From Litchfieldella qijiaojingensis (GTDB taxonomy: Bacteria > Pseudomonadota > Gammaproteobacteria > Pseudomonadales > Halomonadaceae), in NCBI RefSeq assembly GCF_014651875.1, contig NZ_BMXS01000004.1:213586-277585 (forward strand): a stretch of 64,000 nucleotides of DNA. Reading direction: 5' to 3'. Positions 10,067 to 17,853 of this stretch are shown here, in pieces; position 1 is the stretch's first letter; each line of letters begins with the position of its first letter. The translations under genes were made by a program, and so were the position numbers. The notes under the pieces are model-generated. The model saw only the letters and a program-made list of their open reading frames with translations. It did not search any database and had not been told where the DNA came from.

Positions 10067-13000
10067 TCAACGACTCTTGAATAGCCGTGCCCCCAGCACC
10101 AGCATGCACGGCGTCAGCAGCAGCGTCAGGCCGGTGGCGAAGGTCAGGCCACCGGCAATGGCACTGGAAAGTTGGGTCCACCACTGAGTTGAGGGCGCGC
10201 CGATCCCCAGCGATGGTTCGAACAGGTTGACGTTGACGCCCAGTACCATCGGCATCAGTCCCAGTACTGTAGTGACAGCAGTGAGCAGCACCGGACGCAG
10301 GCGCAAGCCGCCGGCTTCCAGTGCCGCATCCGTCGCGGACAGACCTTCACGACGTAACTGATTGTAGGCGTCGATCAACACGATATTGTTGTTTACCACG
10401 ATACCTGCCAGGGCGATGATCCCCATGCCGACCATGACGATGCCGAACGGCTGGCCGTTGATCAACAACCCGAGCAGCACGCCGGCGGTGGAGAAGACGA
10501 CCGCCGAGAGGACCAGCAGGGCCTGGTAGAGACTATTGAACTGGGTGACCAGAATCAGCGCCATCAGGAACACGGCGACCAGGAAGGCGGAGATCAAGAA
10601 CCGCGAGGCTTCCTGCTGTTCCTCCTGTTCGCCGGCGACATTGACCAATACGCCGTCCGGCAGCGAATCGAAGGCATCCCTGAGTACCTGCAAGCGTTCG
10701 TCGGGTTGATACCCTTCGGCTACATCGGCCTCCAGTGTAATGGCGCGACGACCATCGATGCGCTGCAGGCTGCCGACCTTGGGAGCCGGCTCGAGTTTGA
10801 CGAAATGACTGATCGGCACCTGGCCGCGCGGCGTGTTCAGGGTCAGGCGACCGAGCTGGTCCAGCGAACGCCAGCTTTCCGGCAGTCGCACGCGAATATC
10901 CACCTCATCGGCAACCCGAGCCGGGCGGTAGCTGGTGACTTGCAGGCCGGTAGTCACCAGTTGCACCGCGCTGCCGACACTCGCGACATCGGTACCGAAG
11001 CGCGCTGCCGCTTCACGATCGACCTTCACCCGCCACTCCACGCCGGGCAGGCTGCGATTGTCCTCGATGTCGCGAAAACCGCCCAGGCGGCCCATCGCCT
11101 CACGCAGCCGGTCGACCGCCTGCAGGGTCTGCTCCATGTCCACGGCACTGACCTCCAACTGGATAGGCTTGCCGGCTGCGGGCCCTGCCTCCTGCTGACG
11201 GAACTCCAGCACGATGCCGGCCAGCTCCTCGGTGCGCCGGGCCATGTCCGCGAGTATCTCGCGGGCCGGGCGGCGCTGTTGCCAGTCGATCAACTGAAAT
11301 TGCAGAACGCCGATCACATCGGGTCCGAGCTGAAGCTGCTCGCCGGAACCCGCAAAGGAGCGCGCATACAGCGCCTTGACCTCGCTCATGCCGGACAGAC
11401 GTCTCTCGACTCGCTTGACGATGGCATCCTTCTCGTACACCGAGTAATCGCCGCGTGCCCGCACCAGCACTTGGGCACTATCGGGCTCGACACTGGGAAA
11501 GAACTCCACGCCATGGTTGAAACGGGCATAGCCGACATAGATCAGCGCCATCAGGCCGAGGGCGGCGAGCAGGGTGGTGCCGGGCTGGCTCAGTAACCGG
11601 CCGAGCAGACGACGATAAGCGCGCCCTCCGGCGGTGACCACGAGCCGGGCACGCTCCCGGGTCACTCCGCGGCTGAACACCGACCCCAGTGTCGGCAGGA
11701 AGATCAGCGCCATGGCCAATGACGCCAGCAGTGACAGGATCACCGTGGCCGGCAGGTATTTCATGAACTCGCCGACCACGCCGGGCCAGAATAGCAGGGG
11801 GACGAATACCGCCAAGGTGGTAGCGGTGGAGGAGATGACCGGCCACGACATGCGCGCGGCGGCATTGGCCCAGGCATCCCGAGGTGGTTGACCCACGCGC
11901 AGATGGCGGTCGGCCAACTCGCTGACCACGATGGCTCCGTCCACCAGCATGCCGGCTACCAGGATCAACGAGAACAACACCACGATGTTGAGCGTATAGC
12001 CGATCGACCAGATCAGCAGGATGCCGGTGAGAAAGGCACCGGGGATAGTCAGGCCCACCATCAGCGCGGAACGTATCCCCATGGCGGCAACGAGCAAGAT
12101 CAGCACCAATACCACGGCGGTCAGCACGTTGTTGAGCAGGTCCGAGAGCATGTCCTCGACTGTCTGAGACTGATCCAGGATGGTGGTCACCTCCAGCTCA
12201 GCCGGCAGCAGCGACCTGGCTTGGTCGAGCACGGCGCGTACCGAGTCGATGGTGGCGATGATATTGGCACCGGCGCGCTTGCTGATTTCCAGTACCAGGG
12301 CTGGATGGCCGTTGATTCGGGCGAAACCCTCGGGGTCCTTGAACGTCGGGTGGATGTAAGCCACGTCACCGAATGTCACCACCTGGTCGCCGTCGACCTT
12401 GACCGGTATCGCCATGACATCCTCGAGGCTTTCGATTACTCCGGGCACCTTCACCGCCATGCGACCGGCACCAGTGTCCAGGCTGCCGGCAGCCACCAGT
12501 CGGTTACTGCGCGATATCTGTTCGAACAAGGTGCTGAAGTCGACGTTGTAGCTGCCGAGAATCAGAGGGTCGACAACGATTTCCAGCAGGTCTTCGCGCT
12601 CGCCCCCGATATCCACCTCCAGTACCTCGGGAATCCCTTCGATTTCTTCCTTGAGCCGGCGTGCCACCGCCAGTAGTTGATTATCCGTCAGCGGTCCCGA
12701 CAGCCCGATCGACAACACCGGGAACAGCCCCACATTGACCTCGACGACACGTGGTTCGTCGGCTTCCTCGGGTAGTGAGCCCTTGGCGATGTCGACCTGT
12801 TCACGCACGTCGGCCAGCGCTTGGCGGGGATTGAAGCCGGCATCGAATTCCAGGATCACCGAGGCATGCCCCTCGCTGGCCTGGGAGGTCATCTTGCTGA
12901 CCCCTTCGATGGCCCGCAGCTCCTGTTCCATGGGGCGGACCAGCAGCCGCTCGCCGTCTTCCGGGCTCACCCCTTCCAGCGTCATGGAGACATAGATCGT

Positions 13001-13132
13001 GGGGATGGTGACGTCGGGGTTGGCCTCCTTGGGAATGACCTGATAGGCCGCTGTGCCAGCGATCAGGAAGAAGATCAGCAGCAGCAGGGTGGTGCGTGAG
13101 CGATCGAGGGCGGCGAGGATCAGCGTGCGCAT
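10067..13132 (-). CDS. RND efflux pump inner-membrane transporter
   Basis: The 1021-residue protein is an AcrB-type (HAE1-like) proton-driven exporter that works in a tripartite complex with a periplasmic adaptor and an outer-membrane channel. It has one N-terminal span, a large periplasmic loop, a central membrane block (from about residue 330), a second loop and a C-terminal membrane block. The TM4 motif reads GMLVDGAIVVSEL, so only one of the two adjacent aspartates of AcrB (DD) is present. The adaptor gene lies three bases upstream; no channel gene is in the window. Substrate unknown. Confidence 0.92.
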   Translation of the reverse strand: MRTLILAALDRSRTTLLLLIFFLIAGTAAYQVIPKEANPDVTIPTIYVSMTLEGVSPEDGERLLVRPMEQELRAIEGVSKMTSQASEGHASVILEFDAGFNPRQALADVREQVDIAKGSLPEEADEPRVVEVNVGLFPVLSIGLSGPLTDNQLLAVARRLKEEIEGIPEVLEVDIGGEREDLLEIVVDPLILGSYNVDFSTLFEQISRSNRLVAAGSLDTGAGRMAVKVPGVIESLEDVMAIPVKVDGDQVVTFGDVAYIHPTFKDPEGFARINGHPALVLEISKRAGANIIATIDSVRAVLDQARSLLPAELEVTTILDQSQTVEDMLSDLLNNVLTAVVLVLILLVAAMGIRSALMVGLTIPGAFLTGILLIWSIGYTLNIVVLFSLILVAGMLVDGAIVVSELADRHLRVGQPPRDAWANAAARMSWPVISSTATTLAVFVPLLFWPGVVGEFMKYLPATVILSLLASLAMALIFLPTLGSVFSRGVTRERARLVVTAGGRAYRRLLGRLLSQPGTTLLAALGLMALIYVGYARFNHGVEFFPSVEPDSAQVLVRARGDYSVYEKDAIVKRVERRLSGMSEVKALYARSFAGSGEQLQLGPDVIGVLQFQLIDWQQRRPAREILADMARRTEELAGIVLEFRQQEAGPAAGKPIQLEVSAVDMEQTLQAVDRLREAMGRLGGFRDIEDNRSLPGVEWRVKVDREAAARFGTDVASVGSAVQLVTTGLQVTSYRPARVADEVDIRVRLPESWRSLDQLGRLTLNTPRGQVPISHFVKLEPAPKVGSLQRIDGRRAITLEADVAEGYQPDERLQVLRDAFDSLPDGVLVNVAGEQEEQQEASRFLISAFLVAVFLMALILVTQFNSLYQALLVLSAVVFSTAGVLLGLLINGQPFGIVMVGMGIIALAGIVVNNNIVLIDAYNQLRREGLSATDAALEAGGLRLRPVLLTAVTTVLGLMPMVLGVNVNLFEPSLGIGAPSTQWWTQLSSAIAGGLTFATGLTLLLTPCMLVLGARLFKSR

Positions 13133-13135
13133 CGA

Positions 13136-14284
13136 TCAGTGTCTCTCGGTATCGCATTCGGCGGTCGGCCTGCCGGCGGCCAGCATGGTGCCCTCGCCAG
13201 GGATGGTATCCGGAGCCGCAGGCACTGCCGCAACGCAGTCGCCGGCTTCGACAAAACCGCCACCCAAGGTGATCAAGCGTACCCGTCTGGGCAGTCCCCC
13301 GACCCAGGCGCGGTGGTTGTCAGTGGACAGCAGGGTCACACGCTGGAACTCGACGCGATTGTGCTCGTCGAGTGTCTTGACACCTAGATGGCCGGCACCG
13401 TCGAGCACCAGCAGCGCCGGTGAAAGCGTGTGTGCCTGGCGTTCGGGAAGCGTGATGTTCAGCGTGGCGCTGGCGCCGCCCAGACGGCGGCGATCGGGGT
13501 TGTCGGCCTGCGCCTCGATGGTGAAGGTGCGTGTGCTGGGGTCGGCGCGACTGGAGACATAAGTCAACTCACCGTTTAGTTGACTGCCATCCAGCAACGT
13601 CAGGCGCACCTCGAGGCCAGGATCCAGTGCCAGGGCATCGCGTTGGGAAACGGAGGCCTGGGCCTTCAAGCGTTGGTCGTCGATCAGCAGTGCGTAGTTC
13701 TCGCCGCTTTGCAGCACATCGCCTTCTTCGATGTCCAGGCGATCGATTCGGCCGGCGAACGGCGCTTTCGGACGCGTATGCGACAAGCGCTGGCGCAGGT
13801 TTTCCACGTCGGCTTCGGCCTCGGCGACCGCACTGATCATGCGTAACCGCTCGGTGTCCGAAATCAGGTCGCGTGCGCGCAGGCGCTCGGCACCGGCCAG
13901 TTCGGCGCGAGCCAGCCTCAGATCGGCTTCGGCGTGCTCCAGTTGGGCAGGCAAGTCTTCCTGATCCAGGCTTAGCAGCAGATCGCCTGCGGCCACTTCC
14001 TGTCCTTCCTCGACGGCCAGCGACGTTACCTGGCTGCTGGCGAGGGAGCGTAGCGCAACCTCTCGCCATGGCATGAGCTGGCCCTGGGCGACCAGCGAGG
14101 GACGATAGGGTTCCTGGGTGCTCAGCCGGACTTCAACACGCGGCAACGGGGCGGGAGCGAGCGGTTCGGCTTCCGGTGCTTCGGCCCGGAAGCGTTGCAG
14201 GTCGCCGAAGGCCAGCCACAACAGCAGGGCCAGCCCGCAACTGGTGGCCAGTAGAAAGGACAAAGAGGGGCGACGAAAAGCCAT
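13136..14284 (-). CDS. RND efflux periplasmic adaptor (membrane fusion protein)
   Basis: The 382-residue protein bridges the RND transporter and an outer-membrane channel. It has an N-terminal membrane anchor (LSFLLATSCGLALLLWLAF), then a split lipoyl domain (SLAVEEGQEVAAGDLLLSLD and APFAGRIDRLDIEEGDVLQ) around an alpha-helical coiled-coil hairpin of about 60 residues, a beta-barrel domain and a membrane-proximal domain. No lipobox cysteine is evident, so anchoring by the N-terminal helix is inferred. The stop lies three bases before the transporter start, so the two genes are one operon. Confidence 0.92.
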   Translation of the reverse strand: MAFRRPSLSFLLATSCGLALLLWLAFGDLQRFRAEAPEAEPLAPAPLPRVEVRLSTQEPYRPSLVAQGQLMPWREVALRSLASSQVTSLAVEEGQEVAAGDLLLSLDQEDLPAQLEHAEADLRLARAELAGAERLRARDLISDTERLRMISAVAEAEADVENLRQRLSHTRPKAPFAGRIDRLDIEEGDVLQSGENYALLIDDQRLKAQASVSQRDALALDPGLEVRLTLLDGSQLNGELTYVSSRADPSTRTFTIEAQADNPDRRRLGGASATLNITLPERQAHTLSPALLVLDGAGHLGVKTLDEHNRVEFQRVTLLSTDNHRAWVGGLPRRVRLITLGGGFVEAGDCVAAVPAAPDTIPGEGTMLAAGRPTAECDTERH

Positions 14285-14370
14285 GGGCCTTCCTAAGGCG
14301 AGTTGGCGATGTCAGGCGGCCCCCAGCATAACCCAGCTGCGAGCTTGTCGCATTGTCATGGGCGAAAGCC

Positions 14371-14399
14371 CGTCGCCCCGGCCAGGGCCGGGGCGACGA
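14371..14399. terminator. GC-rich hairpin downstream of mqo
   Basis: CGTCGCCCCGGCC and GGCCGGGGCGACG pair perfectly around a short loop. It lies 25 bases past the mqo stop (minus strand) and before the pump operon, so it may end mqo transcripts. There is no clear T-run, so it could also be an isolated palindromic repeat. Confidence 0.4.
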
Positions 14400-14423
14400 G
14401 GAGGTTTGGAGCAGGGGAGAGTG

Positions 14424-15821
14424 TTATGACATCAACGCGGTGGCCGCCGGGCGTTCCAGGTCGGTCAGCGGGACTTCTCCAACCAGCAGGTCGCGTTCGA
14501 AGGCTTCCTTGTCGATGGCAAAGCCAAGGAATTCCTGTGCCAGGTACAGGTCTTTCTCGGCATTGCCCAGGCAACTGGTGCCGCCGGGCGAGGGGGTCAT
14601 GTTGAAGACGATGCCGCTGCCCGGGTTGATCTTGGCCTCGCCCATGACGAGCTTACGCTTCTCCTTGTCGATCAACTGCGGACGCACACCGCCGAAGCCC
14701 TTGGCGAAGCTGACTTCCTTGACGGTCAGGCTGGGCACGATCTTGCGGATGTCCTTGAGGAACAGGCGCTCGCGCAGCCAAGGCACCTCGAACAGAAAGT
14801 TCTTGAAGATATAGCGGCGGATGTCGCGTACCCTCATCAGATCCCACAGTGCCTTGATCACATTGCGATCCAGGCGCAGTACCTTGAGGAACTCGAAGAA
14901 GGTCTTGCCGTTGTAACGCTCCAGCAACGGCAGCATCAGCGCAGTGGGACCGAAGCGCGTCTTGCCCTCCACCAGTACGTCGGGGTCGCCGTGCACGGCG
15001 GCGAACGGCAGGTTCTCGTTCTGCACGGTGTAGACCTTGCCGTTGAGCACCTGGGGCGTGAAGTAGAAGGAGCCGGCCATCGGCAGACAGGACTTGTCCC
15101 GGCCATAGCCCATCCTGTGGGCGAATAGTAGCGAATGGCCGCCGGCACTGACCACCACGTAGCGCGCCGTCAGGGTGCCCTTGTTGGGGGTCTTGACCTT
15201 GAACAGGTCGCCCTCCTTGCGGATGTCCTCGACCGGCGTGGAGAGATGCACGTCGAAGGCCATGCCCTTGGCTTCGGCGCTTTTCTTGCCTTCCTCGACG
15301 AAGGCTTCGGAGAGGGTGGTGTAATTGACCGCCGTATACTCGTCGGTGGAGCCCATGGCGACGATCGGCACTTCCGGGCGGCGACCTTCCACCAGCTTGG
15401 GTTCGAGCTCGGCAATGTCGTCGCGCTCGAGCAGTTTCATGCGCGGGAACAGTTCCTTGAACCGACTGTAACGGTCGCGCAGGAACTCGCATTCCGTCTT
15501 ACCGACGCCCAGCACCATCTTCGGGTACTTGTAGACGATCTTGTCGCGCACCTCGGGCGCCAGCTTGGTCGCGAAATTCACCACCATGCCCGCGGTGCGC
15601 TTGGTCACCTTGGCCTTTTCCAACGTGTAGTTGGTTTCGATATCGCCACAGTGGATAGTCTGGCTGTTGTTGCGGCCGTGGGAGTTGACGATCGCCACGT
15701 GATCGTACTTCTCGACCAGACCGATAGCCTTGAGGTCGGTGTAGCGGCCCAACTCGTAAAGAAGGGCGGTGCCGGAAACACCACCTCCCACTATCAGGAC
15801 ATCATAGGTCGGTGTGGACAT
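14424..15821 (-). CDS. mqo: Malate:quinone oxidoreductase, short Helicobacter-type
   Basis: This FAD-dependent peripheral membrane enzyme oxidises malate to oxaloacetate and passes electrons to quinone. The 465-residue protein starts with a dinucleotide-binding motif (DVLIVGGGVSGTALLYEL) and carries NNSQTIHCGDIETNYT, GSFYFTPQVLNGKVYTVQN, LPFAAVHGDPDV, GKTRFGPTAL and NMTPSPGGTSCL. These match, from memory, the roughly 450-residue enzyme of Helicobacter and Campylobacter rather than the longer E. coli enzyme. It has its own promoter region and a downstream hairpin. Confidence is high for the family and good for the substrate. Confidence 0.85.
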   Translation of the reverse strand: MSTPTYDVLIVGGGVSGTALLYELGRYTDLKAIGLVEKYDHVAIVNSHGRNNSQTIHCGDIETNYTLEKAKVTKRTAGMVVNFATKLAPEVRDKIVYKYPKMVLGVGKTECEFLRDRYSRFKELFPRMKLLERDDIAELEPKLVEGRRPEVPIVAMGSTDEYTAVNYTTLSEAFVEEGKKSAEAKGMAFDVHLSTPVEDIRKEGDLFKVKTPNKGTLTARYVVVSAGGHSLLFAHRMGYGRDKSCLPMAGSFYFTPQVLNGKVYTVQNENLPFAAVHGDPDVLVEGKTRFGPTALMLPLLERYNGKTFFEFLKVLRLDRNVIKALWDLMRVRDIRRYIFKNFLFEVPWLRERLFLKDIRKIVPSLTVKEVSFAKGFGGVRPQLIDKEKRKLVMGEAKINPGSGIVFNMTPSPGGTSCLGNAEKDLYLAQEFLGFAIDKEAFERDLLVGEVPLTDLERPAATALMS

Positions 15822-15934
15822 GGATGTTCTCGCTTGCCTGGGTGCGGGACAAACCCCCCGAGGGTTACCCGGAGGCCCTGAATCTGACGGCGAGGGTGGT
15901 CTGCCGACAGGTTCGCTGTGTGTCGGATGGGGGC

Positions 15935-15940
15935 ATTATA
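15935..15940 (-). promoter_or_regulatory. Candidate -10 box for mqo
   Basis: On the minus strand this reads TATAAT, preceded by an AT-rich stretch (15941-16030), and would give a 5' leader of roughly 105 bases before the mqo ATG. No convincing -35 box was found at 16-18 bases. The remaining sequence of 15822-16026 holds no gene. Confidence 0.4.
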
Positions 15941-16026
15941 GCGGTTTCGTCGCCAAATAAAATCCATACCAAAGCTCGACTTTATGTCTAATTCATTGGC
16001 TATAAGGAAAACCTTGGGCTAGGGAT

Positions 16027-16077
16027 AAAACAAAAACGCCATGAAAATCAGTGCGATAGCGTCGATTTCATGGCGTT
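16027..16077 (-). terminator. Terminator downstream of the HAD phosphatase gene
   Basis: On the minus strand AACGCCATGAAATC pairs with GATTTTCATGGCGTT, followed by TTTGTTTT. The transcript of the HAD gene would run through the 31-copy heptamer array before reaching it. Confidence 0.7.
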
Positions 16078-16167
16078 GAAACATGGTGCAATGCAATATG
16101 AAAAATTTCTTCCTGCCGACGAAAGAAGGACGCTGCGCGGTCACGAGCTGCGAGCTACGAGCGACGA

Positions 16168-16430
16168 GCAGTTTGCGGAAGGTTTAGAGGCAACGACAAT
16201 TCTGTCCGAAGCCCGAAGCCCGAAGCCCGAAGCCCGAAGCCCGAAGCCCGAAGCCCGAAGCCCGAAGCCCGAAGCCCGAAGCCCGAAGCCCGAAGCCCGA
16301 AGCCCGAAGCCCGAAGCCCGAAGCCCGAAGCCCGAAGCCCGAAGCCCGAAGCCCGAAGCCCGAAGCCCGAAGCCCGAAGCCCGAAGCCCGAAGCCCGAAG
16401 CCCGAAGCCCGAAGCCCGAAGCCCGAAGCT
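16168..16430. repeat. Heptanucleotide array H2 (GAAGCCC x 31) with leader
   Basis: Thirty-one perfect copies of GAAGCCC fill 16208-16424, followed by one variant copy (GAAGCTT) that merges into the stop codon of the HAD gene. The leader (16168-16207) shares GCAGTTTGC and CAACGACAAT with array H1. Perfect uniformity over 217 bases implies recent expansion or ongoing homogenisation. Long frames through it (repeating SPKPEAR or ASGFGLR) are artefacts. Confidence 0.97.
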
Positions 16431-17087
16431 TCAGCGCAAACTGATGATCTTCCAGCCTCTGGCCTTGGCTTCCTGGCGCAGCGCCTCGTCGGGATCCACC
16501 GCCACCGGGTGGTCGACCCGCTCGAGCAGCGGTATGTCATTGTGTGAGTCGCTGTAGAACCAGGCGTCGTCCAGTGTCAGGTGGTCCTTGTCGGCCAGCC
16601 ACGCTTCCACGCGCGTGACCTTGCCTTCGCGATAACTGGGTGTGCCGGAAACGCGGCCAGTATAGCGACCGCCGACGACTTCCGGCTCAACGGCGATCAG
16701 GTGGTCGACACCCAGTCGCTTGGCAATGGGGTCGGTGATGAAACGATTGGTCGCGGTAACGATCAACAAGGTATCGCCGCGCGTTCGGTGGCGGGCCAGC
16801 AGCTCCTCACCTCGGGGCAGGATGTTGGGCTCGATCTTGCTGATCATGAACTGCTGGTGCCAGGCGGCCAACTGCTCCGGGGTATTGTCTGCCAATGGCT
16901 TGAGCGCGACTTCCAGGAAGGCGTGAATGTCCAGGGTGCCGGCCTCGTAGTCGCGCAGGAAGCGTTCATTGGCCTCGCGATAGCTGACGGGGTCGACGGC
17001 GCCTTGCTCGAGCAGGAACTCGCCCCAAGCATGATCGCTGTCAATGGAGAGCAGGGTGTTGTCGAGATCGAAGATGGCCAGGCTCAA
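16431..17087 (-). CDS. HAD-IB phosphatase, probable histidinol-phosphatase
   Basis: The 218-residue protein has the HAD motif I near the N terminus ([10 protein letters not shown]7/D9), motif II ([11 protein letters not shown]) and motif III ([15 protein letters not shown]). It belongs to the phosphoserine-phosphatase-like IB subfamily. Its place next to divergent rppH-ptsP is the same as that of Pseudomonas PA0335, which I recall as a histidinol-phosphate phosphatase; that function is transferred by analogy. The TGA stop is the first base triplet of the heptamer array (TGAAGCTTC). Confidence 0.8.
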   Translation of the reverse strand: MSLAIFDLDNTLLSIDSDHAWGEFLLEQGAVDPVSYREANERFLRDYEAGTLDIHAFLEVALKPLADNTPEQLAAWHQQFMISKIEPNILPRGEELLARHRTRGDTLLIVTATNRFITDPIAKRLGVDHLIAVEPEVVGGRYTGRVSGTPSYREGKVTRVEAWLADKDHLTLDDAWFYSDSHNDIPLLERVDHPVAVDPDEALRQEAKARGWKIISLR

Positions 17088-17313
17088 GGCTGTCCCCTTG
17101 CATCTGTCGGTTTGTGTCGGTCATGTTGCATGGTTGGCGGGAGAGTATGGCAGAAAGGGCAATTCGCTACGAGTCTCGGGCCGCGAGAGACGAACATCGG
17201 GAATAATGATTCGCAATGTGGCGCTCGGAGCCCATAACTCGTGGCTTGTGTTGATGCGCTTTCCAGCTTTGTGGAAAAATGTCAGCAATAATGGATTCTT
17301 TAAGGTGAGGTCC

Positions 17314-17805
17314 GTGATCGACGCTGACGGCTTTCGCCCTAATGTTGGCATTATTATTGCCAACCGTCAGGGCCAGCTGCTTTGGGCGCGTCGGGTAGGA
17401 CAGAATGCTTGGCAGTTTCCTCAGGGAGGCATCAAGGCAAACGAGACACCACAACAGGCCCTGTACCGAGAGCTTGAAGAGGAAATCGGCCTTACGGCAG
17501 CCGATGTCGACGTGCTGGCTTGCACCCGGGGGTGGCTACGCTACCGTCTGCCACGACGCATGGTGAGAACGCATTCGCGGCCGGTTTGTATCGGCCAGAA
17601 ACAAAAATGGTTTTTGCTCGAGATTCGCTGCCAGGAGAATCGGATCTGCGTGGATACCACCGCCAAGCCGGAATTCGACGGTTGGCGCTGGGTCAGTTAC
17701 TGGTATCCCCTGGGGCAGGTAGTGCCTTTCAAGCGAGAGGTCTATCGCCGAGCCTTGCGCGAGCTGGCGCCACGTGCTCAACGGTTGGCACTGGGAGACG
17801 AATGA
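17314..17805 (+). CDS. rppH: RNA pyrophosphohydrolase
   Basis: RppH removes pyrophosphate from the 5' end of mRNAs and so triggers RNase E decay. The 163-residue protein carries the complete Nudix box ([20 protein letters not shown], then IGL) and the family N terminus [16 protein letters not shown]. The start is GTG at 17314, directly after AAGGTGAGG; upstream in-frame ATGs would add about 90 unrelated residues. The enhanced C-terminal region ([15 protein letters not shown]) is typical. ptsP follows after 48 bases on the same strand, the order known from other gammaproteobacteria. Confidence 0.95.
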   Translation: MIDADGFRPNVGIIIANRQGQLLWARRVGQNAWQFPQGGIKANETPQQALYRELEEEIGLTAADVDVLACTRGWLRYRLPRRMVRTHSRPVCIGQKQKWFLLEIRCQENRICVDTTAKPEFDGWRWVSYWYPLGQVVPFKREVYRRALRELAPRAQRLALGDE

Positions 17806-17853
17806 GCTCCCGCCAGTGGCAAGATTTTTCCAGCCATCATAAGAAGACAAGCT

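Noticed and set aside
9608..10184. Several minus-strand frames rich in RSRRGGDPAVRP
   Set aside because: They translate the REP units and overlap the end of the RND gene; repeat artefacts.
11888..12676. 262-residue plus-strand frame inside the RND gene
   Set aside because: Shadow of the RND coding sequence on the other strand; Gln/His-rich with no domain.
14371..14399. GC-rich hairpin after mqo as a member of the REP family
   Set aside because: It lacks the GTRGGAGC and GCGAT ends, so it was kept only as a possible terminator.
16070..16444. 124-residue frame made of repeating SPKPEAR, and similar frames across the other heptamer arrays
   Set aside because: A 21-base period of any heptamer array gives open frames in several phases; no ribosome binding site and no non-repetitive domain.
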